Assembly: GCA_009784095.1 (NCBI GenBank) | Contig: WRDL01000077.1 | Location: 1-7,034 of the forward strand | Source: Coriobacteriia bacterium | GTDB taxonomy: Bacteria; Actinomycetota; Coriobacteriia; WRKU01 | Reading direction: 5' to 3' | DNA: 7,034 nt | Shown: one piece after another, positions 6,165 to 7,034 of the stretch | How positions within the stretch are numbered: position 1 is the first letter of the stretch | Layout: each line of letters opens with the position of its first letter | The notes under the pieces: model-generated | What the model saw: the letters and a program-made list of their open reading frames with translations, nothing else | Database searches by the model: none | Told to the model about the DNA's origin: nothing | Program-made: the position numbers and the translations under genes

Positions 6165-7034
6165 TTATCTTTCTAGCCTGACCTCATCGAAGCTGACTCC
6201 CTCGCGGTCATACGCGACCAACTCAAGGGAGGTTTCTGACGCTTTCGCGATAAGGTAGTTCGGTGGTTGCGCCTGGTATACCAAACCATCGACGTCGCCA
6301 ACGTGGTAGCTATCCTTCGCTCCGGAAGCCACTGTGATTTGGATCATCCCGGAGTTCTTCGCCCCACCGTTGAGCGTGGGCTCGACGCGCGCATATACAT
6401 GTTGGTGTCCGCATAAGATCAGATCGACCCCACCGCTCTCCAAGAGAGGGAGGTACACCTCCTGCATTGTTTGGGAGCGCGCAAGATCTTTGGGAGCCTG
6501 CACCACCGACCAGAAGGGATGGTGAGACACTACCACGCGCCAATCAGCGGTCTGCGCCGCGTCGCTTGCGAGCTCATCAGCTACCCACTGGACATCAGCA
6601 GCGTTACCCGCACCCATGGCATTGCTGTCCAGCATCAAGAAGAATATGTTGTGGTCGATAAAGCTGTAGAAATAGCCTTCATCGGTCTCGCTCATCTGGC
6701 TTCGAGGATAGTCGAATTGCTCAAAGAGGAGCGGATCCTTGTCATGATTGCCGGCAACCGCGGTAACGGTCACACCGTCTAACACCTCTCCTGTCGCCGA
6801 CCTGAACTCAGTCCATTCCTTTGGGTCTGATCCGTCGTTGACCGTATCACCGCCCAGTAGTAAAAGACGAGGGGCATCTTGGGAGGCCAGCGCCTGCTCG
6901 AGGAGACCGCCGAACGCGGTATAGTCACCGATCTCAGGATCTGCTTGCGAATCACTGAAAAAGGCAAAGGAGAAGGGTGGTTCCGTTGTTTCAGGTGGGA
7001 CGGTCGAGCTTGAGCCCGTGCACCCGAAGAGCCC
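6165..7034 (-). CDS. Calcineurin-like metallophosphatase lipoprotein, N-terminus cut by window edge
   Basis: The frame is open from the right edge to TAA at 6167-6165, giving 289 visible residues. The first visible residues are GLFGCTGSSS: LFGC is a lipobox, so only the start of a lipoprotein signal peptide is missing and the mature protein is anchored outside the membrane at Cys5. A Ser/Thr/Pro-rich linker follows. Metallophosphatase motifs come in order: FFSDSQ (25-30), GGDTVND (61-67), GNHD (95-98), SHHPF (170-174) and GHQHVYAR (209-216). The first motif has Asp-Ser-Gln in place of the common Asp-x-His. The GNHD, HH and GHxH motifs supply the dimetal ligands, so the enzyme is probably active, hydrolysing an unknown phosphoester outside the cell. 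An internal GTG at 6785 is not the true start, since conserved catalytic residues and the lipobox lie upstream. Confidence 0.9.
   Translation of the reverse strand, partial: GLFGCTGSSSTVPPETTEPPFSFAFFSDSQADPEIGDYTAFGGLLEQALASQDAPRLLLLGGDTVNDGSDPKEWTEFRSATGEVLDGVTVTAVAGNHDKDPLLFEQFDYPRSQMSETDEGYFYSFIDHNIFFLMLDSNAMGAGNAADVQWVADELASDAAQTADWRVVVSHHPFWSVVQAPKDLARSQTMQEVYLPLLESGGVDLILCGHQHVYARVEPTLNGGAKNSGMIQITVASGAKDSYHVGDVDGLVYQAQPPNYLIAKASETSLELVAYDREGVSFDEVRLER

Noticed and set aside
6165..6785. Metallophosphatase starting at the GTG at 6785
   Set aside because: The frame continues upstream to the window edge with the lipobox LFGC and the first two metal-binding motifs, so the GTG is internal.
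1..7034. tRNA, rRNA, CRISPR array, insertion sequence or attachment site
   Set aside because: No cloverleaf, spaced repeat array, transposase motif or terminal inverted repeats were seen on either strand.

Overview
All convincing genes lie on the minus strand, so the biological order runs from high to low coordinates. In that order they are: a secreted metallophosphatase lipoprotein whose start lies beyond the right edge (7034-6165); a large modular membrane-anchored surface protein of 974 aa (6093-3169); a FecCD/BtuC-type ABC permease (3138-2080); its ATPase (2080-1277); a roughly 370-base gap holding a structured leader and an intrinsic terminator; and a second exported protein that runs off the left edge (906-1). 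Gaps between the first four genes are 71, 30 and -1 bases with no obvious terminator, so they could form one operon.

Organism: the signs point to a Gram-positive-type anaerobe. These are strong GGAGG ribosome binding sites, a lipobox lipoprotein, and a surface protein with a C-terminal membrane anchor and a short basic tail. The combination of chitobiase-C-terminal-like domains, GTTTAMEY-type surface repeats and FecCD transporters is reminiscent of Coriobacteriia (Eggerthella/Slackia relatives) or Clostridia. Nothing in the window fixes the taxon, and this is inference.

The main point of interest is that the ABC transporter is flanked by two exported proteins that appear to share a domain. 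The 974-aa protein carries it twice and the left-edge protein probably twice (the second copy cut by the window). The domain resembles the molybdopterin-binding (sulfite-oxidase) fold, with a recurring YSxxNT motif and a G(V/I)xLxxLL-type motif, but the usual cysteine ligand position is not conserved. No classical periplasmic-type binding protein is visible. One reading is that these surface proteins capture a ligand (a metal complex, tetrapyrrole or other cofactor) that the FecCD transporter imports. That ligand is unknown.

The leader upstream of the left-edge gene has an extended -10 promoter, two GAGA-tetraloop hairpins, a near-perfect 18-base direct repeat, a strong hairpin around the second repeat copy, and a Rho-independent terminator. 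The 5' arm of the terminator is complementary to the repeat. This looks like an attenuator or riboswitch of a class I do not recognise.
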